Shown: positions 20,906 to 31,985 of the stretch, one piece after another
How the letters are laid out: every line of letters begins with the position of its first letter
Position numbering within the stretch: position 1 is the first letter of the stretch
Source: Sarcophilus harrisii
Lineage: Eukaryota > Chordata > Mammalia > Dasyuromorphia > Dasyuridae
Reading direction: 5' to 3'
NCBI RefSeq assembly: GCF_902635505.1
Contig: NC_045427.1
Span: forward strand, 598,751,665 to 598,815,664
Length of the DNA stretch: 64,000 nucleotides
Made by a program: the position numbers and the translations under genes
Notes under the pieces: model-generated
Database searches by the model: none
What the model saw: only the letters and a program-made list of their open reading frames with translations
What the model was told of the DNA's origin: nothing

Positions 20906-21640
20906 CCAAATAAACAAATGAGTAGTTTCAGACTGCTAGGAGAGGGAGGATTAATGGAGACTTTGAGGCAAGGCAACATGAATGACTCTAGGAAAAGTCG
21001 TAATGGGCAGCTAGGAGTGGAAAGAAGAGTTGGCAAGTAGGTATAGTTGTGAATAAATGCCAAATGCGGGGCTTTATATTTGAATCTGTGTAGTAGAGAG
21101 TTTTTGGAGTCTGATGAGCAGAGGACAGACACACTTAGCTATGATTCAGGATAATTACTTGAACAATTGTGTGGAAAATACATTGGAGTGAAGAGAGACT
21201 TGAGGAGGAAGGGAGATTTGAGCAGGGGGACCAATCAGGGGGTTAAATGGTACAGTGGATAGAACACTGCTAAGCTGGAGTCACAAAGACCTGCATTCAA
21301 ATCTGATCTCAGATACTTAATACCTGGGTGACCCTTGGCAAGTCAGCTCATCTTGTTTTCCCTACAGTTTCTTATCTATAAAGTGAGCTGCACAAGAAAA
21401 TGGCAGGCTAGTCCAGTATTTTAGCTAAGAAAAATCCCAATTGGGTATAAAGAATCAGACATGACTGAACCACTTCACAATAATCTAGGCAAGAGCCTAA
21501 ATTAGGGTAGTGACTATGTGAATAGAGAAATGAATAGAAGCAAGAGATGTGAGAACTGACAAGATTTAGCAAGTGAATGGATATTTGGAGTGTTAGGAAT
21601 TAAGAAGGTGTCCCAGGTTGCAAAGTGGATTGAATCAACA
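20906..21640 (-). mobile_element. L2 LINE split by a SINE
   Basis: The left part (20906-21238) contains ggaggattaatggagacttt, cggggctttatatttgaatc and a block near gagacttgaggaggaaggga. The right part (21480-21640) resumes with aataatctaggcaagagcct and ends near ggtgtcccaggttgcaaag. Both fit the L2 3' kilobase in reverse complement, with the SINE between them. Confidence 0.65.
21239..21479 (+). mobile_element. Marsupial SINE with RTE tail, nested in L2
   Basis: The head gttaaatggtacagtggata, the middle gacctgcattcaaatctgat and the tail gaatcagacatgactgaacc are all present. It sits between two parts of one L2 copy, so it is younger than that L2. Confidence 0.8.
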
Positions 21641-21929
21641 AATTCTCAACAAATAAACATTGTCAAATATATGTTCTCTAAACCATCAAACAAAAGACTC
21701 AAGAAGCCTGAATACATGCAACTATAAACACTAATAATTAACCGTTAAAAGAACTGAAAGGAGGTATACTGTTCTTTGCCCATTTGTTGTATTTGACTGA
21801 GAAATTTGTCGCCATTTCACATTGTTGTATTTATTGACATTTGTAGCTAGTATGTATTTTGTTCTTTTGGAAATGCTTTCTTTCCTCTTCAAATCCTTGA
21901 ATTAAATTCAACATAAAAATTTTAAAAAA
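21641..21929. other. Unassigned
   Basis: I see no recognisable feature in this stretch. Confidence 0.3.
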
Positions 21930-22290
21930 CATCTTCCATGTGAAAAGTAATGCTAATGCTATGAAGGCAACAAAAAAGCAAAGATCCTGTCTCCATCCTG
22001 AGGGAACATTTAAATTTGTTTGGGAGACAAAGACAAAACAATATACATCAAATGTCACACTGTAGTGACAACTAGAAGTACTTCTTTGATTAGAAAGGCT
22101 TCCTGGAGGAGAGAAGATGAACTGGATCTTAAAAGGATAGCAAAGAGGATGGGGGAGACACCTGAACAAAGGCATAGAGTATATGCACAGGAAGCAGGAG
22201 GCAACTTGCCTACTCAAAGCACAGGCAGCATGTTGGAAGGGAAAAATAGGATTGAATAGATATGGGAAATGGTAGGGCAGATTGCATTGG
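21930..22290 (-). mobile_element. L2 3' region, first of two adjacent copies
   Basis: Plus-strand text gcaaagatcctgtctccatc, then gaaaggcttcctggaggaga and gaacaaaggcatagagtata, is L2 in reverse complement. The 179-codon minus-strand open frame at 21831-22370 spans this repeat and has no recognised domain. Confidence 0.6.
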
Positions 22291-22299
22291 TGCCTTGGG

Positions 22300-22745
22300 T
22301 AACAATTGAACAAAATTAAACAAGTACCTACTATGTGTGCTGTGGATATAAATGTAAAGAATGAAATCATTCATTCTTGGAAAAACTTACATTTGAATGA
22401 GGGAGACAAGAAATACCTAGAAAATATATACAGCATAAATATAAGTAAATAAACACGTACATATATGTCTATATATACAAAACAGTTAAATAAAAGGCAA
22501 TTTGGAAGAGAGAGCACTAGCATTTGGGAGACTCAGGAAAAATCTTAATATAAAAGATGGTGTATGAGCTGTGTATTAAAGGAAGAAAGGGACTCTGAGG
22601 TAGAGGTAAGGAAGGAGTGCATTCTGGCACCAGGGGACTTCCAGAACAAAGGCATTGTGTAAGGAGTTAAAGTATTAATTGTGAAGAATAGAGAAAAATC
22701 CCATTTAGCTGGATTTCAACATCCTGAAGGGAGGTAATGGCCGAT
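22300..22745 (-). mobile_element. L2 3' region, second adjacent copy
   Basis: The 3' terminus motif recurs (caagtacctactatgtgtgc), followed by a body with aaggaggaaa-like text, gtgtattaaaggaagaaagg and agaacaaaggcattgtgtaa. It begins a new L2 end beside the first one. Confidence 0.6.
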
Positions 22746-23304
22746 GAGGCTGGAAAAAGAGCCTGGGAACAGGATGTCTAGATCTTAAAAATTCAGATAA
22801 AGAGAATTTTATTTTAGTGACAAATAAATAGCTTAGTATTGGTCTCCTCAGGTTCAGATTTGCTGGATTCCCCTTTTTATTCATGGGGAGGTTTTTCTAA
22901 TGATCACACTTTCTATTATTCTCAGAAATGGGGAGATTCTTGTCCCATAATGGTTTGAGATGGAAATTGCTTTGATATCCAGGGTTATGATGAGAAGCCA
23001 GATTGACTCAGCATAGGGTATTGTGGTTTTTTAGTATGATTTTTTCCAGCTTCCTTCTGATTTATGCCAGTAGTCTTGGACAGAATGGATTGGAAACAAG
23101 GAGTTCTGATATTTAGGAAAAAATGTCACAGATCTGCATCATCTCCATTGGTTGGAAGAAATCAACCTGGAAGTATGTTCAGGTGCTTCAGAGACCCTTT
23201 CTAACTTTAGATTCCCAACTCCTTTTATCTGATGTACACAATTTTTAACCAGTTAATCATTAGTGCACAGAAAATATTAGAACCAAAGGAGCACAAAAAA
23301 TTGT
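22746..23304. other. Unassigned
   Basis: No named repeat or gene is recognised here. Confidence 0.3.
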
Positions 23305-23430
23305 TAGTTAATAAAGTAACAGATATTTATTGAATACTTCCTATGTGCAAGGAACTCTGCTAAAAGTTATGGGGGAATTTTATAAAGAATAAGATATATC
23401 CTAATTTGCAGAATATTGATATTCTATTAT
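23305..23430 (-). mobile_element. L2 3' terminus fragment
   Basis: The strings cagatatttattgaatactt and cctatgtgcaaggaactctg mark the L2 end in reverse complement. Confidence 0.6.
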
Positions 23431-23439
23431 GCAAGATTA

Positions 23440-23870
23440 AAAAAACTTATTTATGATTAATTTTTTTACATTTTTTTTCTCACGTTGCCCACAGAACTAT
23501 TAAAAAAGGAAAAAAAAATCCTTATAAAATATACATAGTCCAGAAAAACAAATGAGTTATTTGTTAGCTATTTCCAAAAATAAGTGTGCCTTTCTGAATT
23601 TTAAGCCCATCAGCTTTTTGGCAAGAGATAGATGGACTATTTTATCTTTAGTCTTTTGGACTAAAAATGATAAAGGATAAAGTTTATCATTGATGTCATT
23701 GATCAGAATTTTAAAGATTTTCAAAGTTTTATTTCTTTAAAATGTTGTCATCACAATATAAATTGTTCTCCTGCTGAATTTACTCTGTAGAAGTTCATAA
23801 AGGTCTTCCCAGTTTTTTTCTGAAACTGTCCATTTAATTACTTCTTATGAAACAATCTAACACAATAATG
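23440..23870 (-). mobile_element. L1 3' end fragment
   Basis: It shares the family strings catagtccagaaaaacaaat, tcacaatataaattgttctc and cataaaggtcttcccag with the L1 ends at 27596 and 38015. A SINE abuts it at 23871. Confidence 0.6.
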
Positions 23871-24128
23871 TCAGGCAGCTAGGTAGCACAGTAGACAGAG
23901 CATCAGCCCAGATTAGGACGACCTGAGTTGAAATGAGGTGTTAGATATTTATTATCTCTATGACCTTAGAAAAGTCACTTTAATATATACTTCAGTTTCC
24001 TGTTCTGTAAAATGAATTGAAGAAGAAAATGGCAAACCATTTCAGTGGTTTGTAACCTTATCAAGAAAACCCCAAAAGAGTGGTACATAAAGAATTGTAC
24101 ACAACTGAAAATGACTGAACAGAATATG
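23871..24128 (+). mobile_element. Marsupial SINE with RTE tail
   Basis: A full-length diverged copy: head tcaggcagctaggtagcaca, middle acgacctgagttgaaatgag, tail aatggcaaaccatttcagtg and gaaaatgactgaacag. A short repeat, acacaat plus atg, on both sides (about 23860 and 24129) may be the target-site duplication. Confidence 0.75.
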
Positions 24129-24639
24129 ACACAATGATATGTAAAAGTAGATTTGAACCCATCATTCTACATGGATATACAAAGATTACCTAATTTTAGT
24201 AATTTAGTAATTTTTAATAATTCACTAATTTTAGTATTTGATGTCCATCCCTTTCTCTTAGAAAGTTAATTTGATTTTTAAATCTGATTTAAATTTCTCA
24301 GACTGCTGCTTAAATACATTGGACCTTATTGTCTCATCAGGGAAGATGACGAAAGCCTGATTTTATGCATGTACTTGCCTTTGCTAATACAGGTTGCCGC
24401 CTCCACCCAGCTTTATGAGACTCTGTGGTTCCAAAAGGTTTAGTGCCCAGTGGCAGTCCCTCTGGGGGTGAATGTCTCAAATTTTAGTTAGACTAGCCTT
24501 AGGTGACAGATATATATGCTTCATTGCTAGGTCTTTACTTGAAGTATTTTGGCCTTTAAAGAATCTGCTGCAACAGGTGTGAGCATCAGCAAAGAGTCCC
24601 ATGTTTCTACCATTCAAAAAAAATCATTAGATCTCTCAT
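24129..24639. other. Unassigned
   Basis: A GC-richer part at 24390-24470 carries ctgtggttccaaaaggttta, but I recognise no family or gene. Confidence 0.3.
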
Positions 24640-25107
24640 CCCCATAAGCTACAGACTTCTATTTGCCTTTTTTCTCAGGAAAATTCCTTGAAAAAGCTCT
24701 CTATGTTAGTTGCCTCCATTCCCCCTCATTCACTCTTTTCTAAACCCTCAGAAATCTGGCTTCCACAATCATCACTCAATTAAAAATTGCTTTTTCTAAA
24801 GTTACCAGGGAGTGCTTTAATTGCCAAATCTAATGGCCTCTTTGATCCTATCCTTCTTGACCCCTGCAGCATTTGATAGTATTGCCTACCCTATCAGTTT
24901 TTATTCTTTCTCCTATATGAATTTCCTCTGTGAGCTCTTTCCTGGATTTTCTGCTACTTATCTGACTAATCCTTTTTTGTCTTTTTTATTGTTAGATCAT
25001 TATCAGCGTAACTGTCATAAACTGGATTTATCCCAAGGATTTTTCTTGGACAATTTTCTTTTTTCTTTTTATACTCTCTCATTTGATAGCTTTATTAATT
25101 CCTAATA

Positions 25108-25285
25108 ATTCACTAATGTCTATGACCTGGGATCATTCCCTATTTAGACACATCTTAGTTGTGTGATCTCATGCAAGTCACATAAACTCTGAGATTATCA
25201 ATTTTCTCATATGAAATTTGAGCTGGTTGGATGACATGGCCTCTGAACTTCCTTCTAGTTCAAGATCAACATTCCAATAAATCTA
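25108..25285 (+). mobile_element. MIR inside L2
   Basis: The segment reads cacatcttagttgtgtgatc, tcatgcaagtcacataaact, and later gacatggcctctgaacttcc. It interrupts the L2 reading. Confidence 0.6.
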
Positions 25286-26161
25286 GTTGCACTTCCTCAC
25301 TTGATCTCCAGTTTTACCCCATCAACTTCCCACTGGACCTTTTGAACTAGATGTTTTGTAGGCAATTCACTGTAAACAAAACAGAATTCATGATCTTTTC
25401 CTCTTTCTCCCAAAGTTATTCTTCTTTGAATTTCCCTATTCTTAAGACATCACCATCCTTCTAATTTCTGAAGTTTACTACCTTGGTGTTATCCTTTGCT
25501 TCTCATATTTATTTAATGCACATATCCAACAAGTTGTCAGATGTATTTGTTTTGTCTCCTCAACATCTCTTTCATGTAACTCCTTCCCTCCCCTTGCATA
25601 GCCACACTTTATTTAGAGGAATGCATCATCTCTCACTTGGCCTATTATAATAACTTCCTAATAGGTCTTTAGATTTCAGTTCTTTCTCTATTCCAATCCT
25701 TCCTTCATAACAGTTGGCGAAGTGACTTTCTAAAGCAGGAGTCTGACCATGTCATTCTATTACTCATTAAACTCTATTGGTTCTCTGTACATTTAGGATG
25801 AAATAAACTCTACTAAAGTTTTACTCTTTACATTTTGGCCCTTTTCCATGTTTTTACCTATCTAACAAATTGCTTGGTCCCACATGTTCTATAGTCTATC
25901 CATGATGGTTTACTTGCATTTTCTTGCATCCCATCTCCATGTCTTCAAAATGACTAATTCTATGCCTGGATACTTTCCTTTCTCATTTCCATCCCTTTGA
26001 AACTGTGTTTTCTTTCAAGTCTCAGTTCAAATCCTGCCTTCTGCATACTTTTTTTGTTCCATGAGCTCTACTACATTACTTCTCTAAATTATTTTATATT
26101 TGTTTTGCAATTATTTTGCATTTGCTTATACACTGTATATATCTAAATCTTATCATGTCCA

Positions 26162-26395
26162 TTAATAATAGTTAGCATTAATATAGTGCTTTAAGATTTG
26201 CAAAATGCTTTACAAATATTATTTTATTCTCACAACAACTTCAAGAGGTAGCTGCTATTATTGGTCCCATTTATAGGTGAAGAAAGTAATACTTAGAGAG
26301 GTTGTGAATTTGCATCCAAAGAGTAAGTAGAAGAACTCATGTCTTCCTGAATCTAGGTTCAGCACTTTATCCCTATATCATCTAGCCATCCTATT
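26162..26395 (-). mobile_element. MIR inside L2, minus
   Basis: Plus-strand order is aatatagtgctttaagattt, gcaaaatgctttacaaatat, cacaacaacttcaagaggta and actcatgtcttcctgaatct, the common marsupial MIR in reverse complement. L2 resumes after it. Confidence 0.75.
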
Positions 26396-26534
26396 TATCT
26401 AATGTCCCTACTAGAACATAAGCTCCTCAAAGGTAGGGATTTCCTTTTTCCACCTTTCATCATCCCTAGTATTTAGCATAATGCCATTCACATGTATACT
26501 AGTGTTTACTTAGCAAATGCTATTGATTGATCAT

Positions 26535-26755
26535 AATAATGATCGCTGACATTTATATAGGAATTTATTGGAGTTTCAAAGACATTTTTGCAGCAAATGC
26601 TACAGAACTACTTTAAAAATGGGAGATTCAAAGCCCTGAGAGGTTAAGCAGATTCCTTATAGCCCATTAGCAGGTGTGAAAGGCTGGATAAAATTCAAGT
26701 GTCTGCTGATTTCTAAGTATGGGGCTCTTTCCATTATGTCATACTATATGGCCCT
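26535..26755 (-). mobile_element. MIR, minus
   Basis: It begins aatgatcgctgacatttata and continues with caaagccctgagaggttaag and tctttccattatgtcatact. Diverged copy. Confidence 0.55.
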
Positions 26756-27089
26756 GGAGAGCTTGTGGTGCTCTGATGCTATGCTATGCTGAATCCCAGC
26801 AGAGTGGAACTTCAGTGGAATATTTGTGTGAAAATGATCATGAAATCATCTCCAATTTCTCATATAAAATTGAAATTTTCTTTGCTATGTCTTCATTTGA
26901 CTCACATCCTAAAACAAGGTTTCTTCTGCACATATATTAAAATTATAGATGATTCTATGATAGATGCAGCCATCAAGATAACATTGTTCAATGAACTGAA
27001 TAATATCAACAGCAGGTGAGGCAGTCAAGCACATACACGTGCTTGTGTATATGTGTTTGAATATCTACATGTATGTATGTGTGTATTGA
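26756..27089. other. Unassigned
   Basis: Two overlapping short open frames occur, with no domain I know. No repeat is recognised. Confidence 0.3.
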
Positions 27090-27290
27090 TGATAATGATG
27101 ATGATAGTTAGCATTTGTAGCACCCGCTATGTGCCAGACACTGTGCTAAGTGATTTACAAATGTAATCTCATATGATCCTTTTATTGTTCTGCAGATGAA
27201 ATTGAAGAAAAGAGATTAAGTGACTTGATCAAGATCACACAGCTATTAAATATTTGAGGCTTAATTTGAACTGTGCTCCATCTGCTGTAG
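27090..27290 (-). mobile_element. MIR, minus
   Basis: A well-marked MIR core, tatgtgccagacactgtgct then aagtgatttacaaatgtaat, and gacttgatcaagatcacaca. Confidence 0.75.
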
Positions 27291-27334
27291 CTGTCCTCCC
27301 AGTATCAATAAAAATCACTTTTCATTTGTAATCC

Positions 27335-27425
27335 GTTCAGAAATCAAGTGGTGTGATGATAGAGTGATGGGCCTGGAGTCAGGAAGACTCAAGTTCAAAT
27401 CAAGGCTCTAATCCATGATTCTAAT
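27335..27425 (+). mobile_element. SINE head fragment
   Basis: The text gggcctggagtcaggaagac and tcaagttcaaatcaaggctc marks the head of a SINE or MIR; the remainder is missing. Confidence 0.5.
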
Positions 27426-27595
27426 ACCGTGTTCCTAAAAGTGATTCCAACATGAACTTTTTAATTGCTCCGATGCAAAGAAAGAAGACTATACTTTGCT
27501 TCTGGCCCTAGAGAATTTAAATGAATAGATATCACCAAACCTAATAGTTTCAATTGCCTTCTCAAAAAGTTTTTCCCTCCCAAACTTCTTCAATA
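27426..27595. other. Unassigned
   Basis: No recognised feature. Confidence 0.3.
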
Positions 27596-28540
27596 ATTTT
27601 TTTTTCTTTTTTGTTATTTTTAAAAATTAAATTTTACTTTTAAAGACCAAAACATATTTTCCTTTTTTCATGTCCTTGCACTGGAAAAAAAAAAAGAAAA
27701 ACTAAACCCTCATAACAAATATGCATAGTCAAGCAAACAAATTCCTACAGTGGTCATCTCTAAATATGTCTCATTCTGAATGCCAAATCTATCATCTTCT
27801 GTTAGAAGGTGGGTCTCCTGCTTTATCACTGGTCCTCTGGACTCATGTCTATTGATCAGATATCTTAATTAGGGTTTTCAAAATTGTTCATTTTTTGATG
27901 TTATTATATAAATTGTTTTCCTGGTTTTGCTTATTTCACTCTGCAGCAATTCATACAAGTCTTCCCATGTATCACTGCACTTTTCTTTTTCACCATCTTT
28001 TGTAACACAATAGCATCTCATTACACTTAGATAGCATAATTTTTTTAGCCTTTCTCCAGTGTGAGTCCCCCTTAGTTTCCAGTTCTTTGCCACCACAAAA
28101 AACCTTCTCTAAATGTTTTTGTACTTGAGTCCTTTTCCTTGTCTTTTTATCATTTGGGTTTTGCCCAGTTTTGTTATTGCTAGTGCATGCACAATTTAGT
28201 GACTTTATGAGTATTGATCCAAGTTGCTTTTCAGAATAGTTATGCTTTCACAGCTCTCTCAATATGTATCAGTGTATTTGTTTTTTTGAAGACCCTCTAA
28301 CTTTTATCATTTTCTTTTCTTTTAAATAAACTTTGCTAATCTGTTGAGCATGAGAAACTTGGGTTGCTTTAATGTTAATTTCTCTAATTATTAGAGATTT
28401 GGAAAAAAATTCCACATGGCTATTAATAACTTAGATTTCTTTCTTTGAAAACTGCTTTTTCAGATCCCTTGATCATTTATCATTCCCTCTTTTAACAAGG
28501 GAATCTTGTTAAACAAAGTCTGATTTAAGTTTTATTTTTC
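27596..28540 (-). mobile_element. L1 3' region
   Basis: It starts on the plus strand with a T-rich tail. It then shows aaccctcataacaaatatgc, ttatttcactctgcagcaat, a part close to gtcttcccatgtatcactgc and ccagttctttgccaccacaa. The order matches the other L1 3' regions in the window. Confidence 0.75.
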
Positions 28541-29339
28541 CTCTAATGGATATGTCAGTGAACAACAAAATGGCCTAAAAGCAGCTGTTAGATGGGAGAA
28601 GACAGAAGAAAATTGAGGGATAGGAATAGTCCACAAAGGGGAATTAGTCCCTGGATAATAGAATGTTGGATAGAGTGTGATGTTTGACTCTTTCTACTCC
28701 CCCCAGATATCAGGGACTGCATTTAACATGTATTTCAGAATATTCTAAGATGTCTCAGTAGGTTCTATTTTAAATACTTAGATTTTCTCCATATCCAAAA
28801 ATGTGTCAGGTTATCCTAATTATCTCAGTGATAAACTTTTTTTTCATAGTTTCATCAGAAAATAAGACTGCATCATATGTAATAATGTCTAGTGATGAAA
28901 GAATATTCTTGGATTTGTCTGACTTTTCTTTCAGCTCATCTAAACAAGTTCTGATTTGTAAATATTTTGCATTTATTGAAACCAGACATGCCAATGAAAA
29001 TCTAGCTGCTGTACTTTTAGCAAGTTATTATGTCTTGCCAGGAGAGTTAATGGGTTTGCTGGAATCATAAAATTTTTTTTCTGCTACCTGTAGTATCATA
29101 GAAAATTCATATAGGAAAAACTTCAAAAGGGGTACTTAAATGGATCTATGATCTCATTTATATGGATGATATCTCCAGTGGTACAGATTGTAATTCATCC
29201 ACACATTTTCATCCTGTATAATTCTTATACATGACCTTCCATCATTCCTTTATGTGGGATCTGTGCACTTTTGAGGGGTTTTTCTAGGAATCTTTTAATG
29301 TGGGATATTTACATATATACGTACACAAATACATTATAT
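28541..29339. other. Unassigned
   Basis: The open frames at 28801-29070 (plus) and 28806-28994 (minus) overlap. The minus peptide is charged and coding-like in places (LDELKEKSDKSKN), but I recognise no family. Confidence 0.3.
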
Positions 29340-29480
29340 GTATCTACATGTATATAGAACCTCACAAGTGATCTAGTCCTATGGATGAGGAAGCAGACCA
29401 GAGAGATGAAAAGAATTGCCCAAATTTTATATAAGTAGCAAGTGACAGAGGAGGGATTTAAATCTAGGTCATTTAGCACC
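29340..29480 (-). mobile_element. MIR fragment, minus
   Basis: The segment has ggatgaggaagcagaccaga, aattgcccaaattttatata and a part with gtgacagaggagggatttaa, in the order of a reverse MIR. Confidence 0.55.
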
Positions 29481-29650
29481 AGAGATCTGGATTTAGAATA
29501 AAATAAACTTGTGTCCATATATCACCCCTGCTATTTATAATCTTTGTGATCTTGAACACTTACTGTCTTTGGGCCTCAGATGTCTCATCTGTAAAATGAG
29601 GGAATTGAACTATTTGATTTTTAAGATCTCCAGCTCTAAATTTGTGTTTT
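29481..29650 (+). mobile_element. MIR, plus
   Basis: It reads gggcctcagatgtctcatct, gtaaaatgagggaattgaac and agatctccagctctaaattt. It abuts an oppositely oriented MIR. Confidence 0.65.
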
Positions 29651-30534
29651 TTTAAATTTTTATTTATCTAAATTTGTTTTTCTCCCTAAGCTAGTTTTCT
29701 TAATCCTTGGTAGTGAAATAAGTGGATCTGGGCTTGGAAATACAAATCTGTAAGTATTGTAGGTTTTTATACAAGCGAAAAAAGATAAGGAAAACATGCC
29801 TCTTTGGCATCTGCCAATACTAGTAATCATTTCTTTCCAATGCATTCAAGTATAATTTTGTGTACAAGAAAAGAATACAATAAATGAGAATGTGCTCTTC
29901 CTAAAGTGGCAAGAGGCTTCTAATCTATCTACCATTTGGGCAGCTGTGGGTGGAAAGGGTGAGAATAAAGTTGAGACAAGGTAAAGCTGATAAGTTCTAA
30001 TGACTCTGGCAGCAAATATTTGGAGGTTAATTATCTTCCCAAAGAGTAACTATTCATCTTTCTTTCCCCACCCTGCCATAATACCCCACAATGCTAATTT
30101 TCATTTTAAGACATGAATACTAATGGCAGAGAAAAGGTCTAATATACATAACTCAAAAGAATGAGTAAATTTGCCACAATGGTACACTATACCACACCAA
30201 TAAAACCCAAACTAAAAGATCACAGACTCTGAATATTCCCAGAACATAAATATTTCCTATACAGAATCATCATTAGAAGAGATGGTCAAGCATTTGCTTC
30301 ACTTAATAGTACAGCTCTGTTCCTTAGCTGTTCATTGAAATGCCATTAGAAGAAGTAATACCTGGCATTTATTAGAAAGAGAGACTGACACTTTTGGACT
30401 TGAGGGTTTTAAGAGAGTGATGGAAGGTTTGGATTCTCAGTTTTCTCAAGAAGTTTAAGATTAAGTGGTTAGGAAGAGAATGGGTAGGACCAATAGTTGT
30501 AGAACAGAGGGGAAAATTAATAACAATGAGTATT
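29651..30534. other. Unassigned
   Basis: AT-rich DNA without a recognised gene or repeat. Confidence 0.3.
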
Positions 30535-31060
30535 TCATAGTATTTTGAAGCTGGAAGGAATATCAGAGATTATTTAGCCTAGTTCCCCAATTTTTGTCAA
30601 GAAGGAAATTGAGGCCCATCAATTTTTAAATTGTAAGGGACTTCAGTGTTCATCTAGTTCAACTCATACCTGTCATACCTCACAGGGATTGGTAATTTAG
30701 GGTTTGTAAACTTAAGTTTTTTAACTTTATCAGTATTATTGGTTATCTTTGTAATTCAATATATCTTATTATGAGAATTTCAAAATATTCTGAGGATTAC
30801 ATAAATTTTAGCAGACTGACAAAGGAGTTACTCTATGACACAAAAATCAAAATCCCTGATCTATGATATATATGATGAATAGTTCCATATCCTTAGCTTG
30901 AAGACCTCCAGAGATTGGTAAATCACTACCTCCTGAGTTAGTTCATTCTATGAAAAACATTTTCCTTAAATTCAATCTAAAGTTGCCTCTTGGTAACTCC
31001 CATTTTCCTAGTCAACAGCTTTCTAGTGTGTGCTCCTGTGACTTTTTCATGACTGGTTTA
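30535..31060 (-). mobile_element. CR1/L3 LINE 3' fragment
   Basis: Plus-strand pieces agctggaaggaatatcagag, gggacttcagtgttcatcta, cctccagagattggtaaatc and ttccttaaattcaatctaaa follow the reverse-complement order of a CR1/L3 3' region. About 200 bp in the middle are unrelated or highly diverged. Confidence 0.6.
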
Positions 31061-31834
31061 TGTCCAATGTGATACAAAATTTAAAATCATCATGAAATTT
31101 TCCTTTCTAAGCAATGCGATGTCCAGTGAATGATATAGGGTAATATAATTAAGGGCAGCATATCCTCTGGGAAACTTGCAGACTCCATCTGCTAAATATG
31201 TTTTTTCAAGCTAGTGTCTTTGGAGTAACCTCCAGTCTTCTACATGACTGAGACCAGAACCAGCTGAGAGCCCATATGCCTAGTACTTTGCTAGGTGGGG
31301 GGAAATGGCAGAATTAAGACATAGATTCTATATTCAGGTATCTTTATTATTCTCTTGATAGTGACACAAGATGGTATATAATCAAGGATTATTTTGGATG
31401 ATAAAGAGTAAATGAACATTGGTAGCCTATCATATTAAAACAAATTCTGTCAATCTAAAATCCACATGGACCAAATTTGTTCAGGCAAGAAGAGTTTGGC
31501 TGAAGGGAAGTGGCAGTCTAATTTTAGGTGTGGACCTATAAAGGGCTTGTAGTTACTCAAGGAGTTTGTCTTGCCCTTGTGTATCTGGCCAGTAATATTA
31601 GCTTTGAAATAGGTTTCTTCATTGTATATATAATGCTTTACATCACTGACTTCCATGATGGTAGAAGTCAAATCCATTATTCACCCAGAAAATGATAGAA
31701 AAATCATCATTCATTTGGTGAGGGCAAACTCATCTCAATAGGAAGAGGTCATTTTTGGATTTTTTGGTCATGCTGAACAAGTTCTTGCAGCTCTGAGTCC
31801 AGTGTGGAGTCTAGATAATAGTGATGTAGAGAAT
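31061..31834. other. Unassigned
   Basis: A 75-codon minus-strand frame (31450-31677) has the segment ITGQIHKGKTNSLSNYKPFI, which I do not recognise. Nothing else stands out. Confidence 0.3.
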
Positions 31835-31985
31835 GGAGAGCTGTTCTTGAAGCCAGAAAGACCCGAGTTTAAGTTTTGCCTCTAAGGTATGCTTGCTTTT
31901 TGATCCTGGATAATTTATTAAATTTCTCACTGCTACAGACAAATCCAAGACTATAAGTTACAGGGAAGCTGCTGTTATATGAGTA
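31835..31985 (+). mobile_element. Degenerate SINE
   Basis: Text near cttgaagccagaaagacccg, gagtttaagttttgcctcta and ttgatcctggataatttatt keeps the order of the marsupial SINE or MIR. Highly diverged. Confidence 0.4.

Larger units (their letters stand above)
24640..26532 (+). mobile_element. L2 LINE, RT to 3' end, split by two MIRs
   Basis: This is a long sense L2. The stretch with aagttaccagggagtgcttt, ccaaatctaatggcctcttt and gacccctgcagcatttgata matches the L2 RT motif LDLSAAFDT region, here decayed. Later come gtgacttcctaaagcagga-like text at 25720 (gacttt ctaaagcagg), tctgaccatgtcattctatt and a 3' end with gcataatgccattcacatg. MIRs interrupt it at 25108-25285 and 26162-26395. Confidence 0.7.

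Noticed and set aside
21831-22370. Longest minus-strand frame (179 codons)
   Set aside because: It runs antisense and sense across two L2 3' ends; no domain is recognisable, and it is best explained by chance within repeats.
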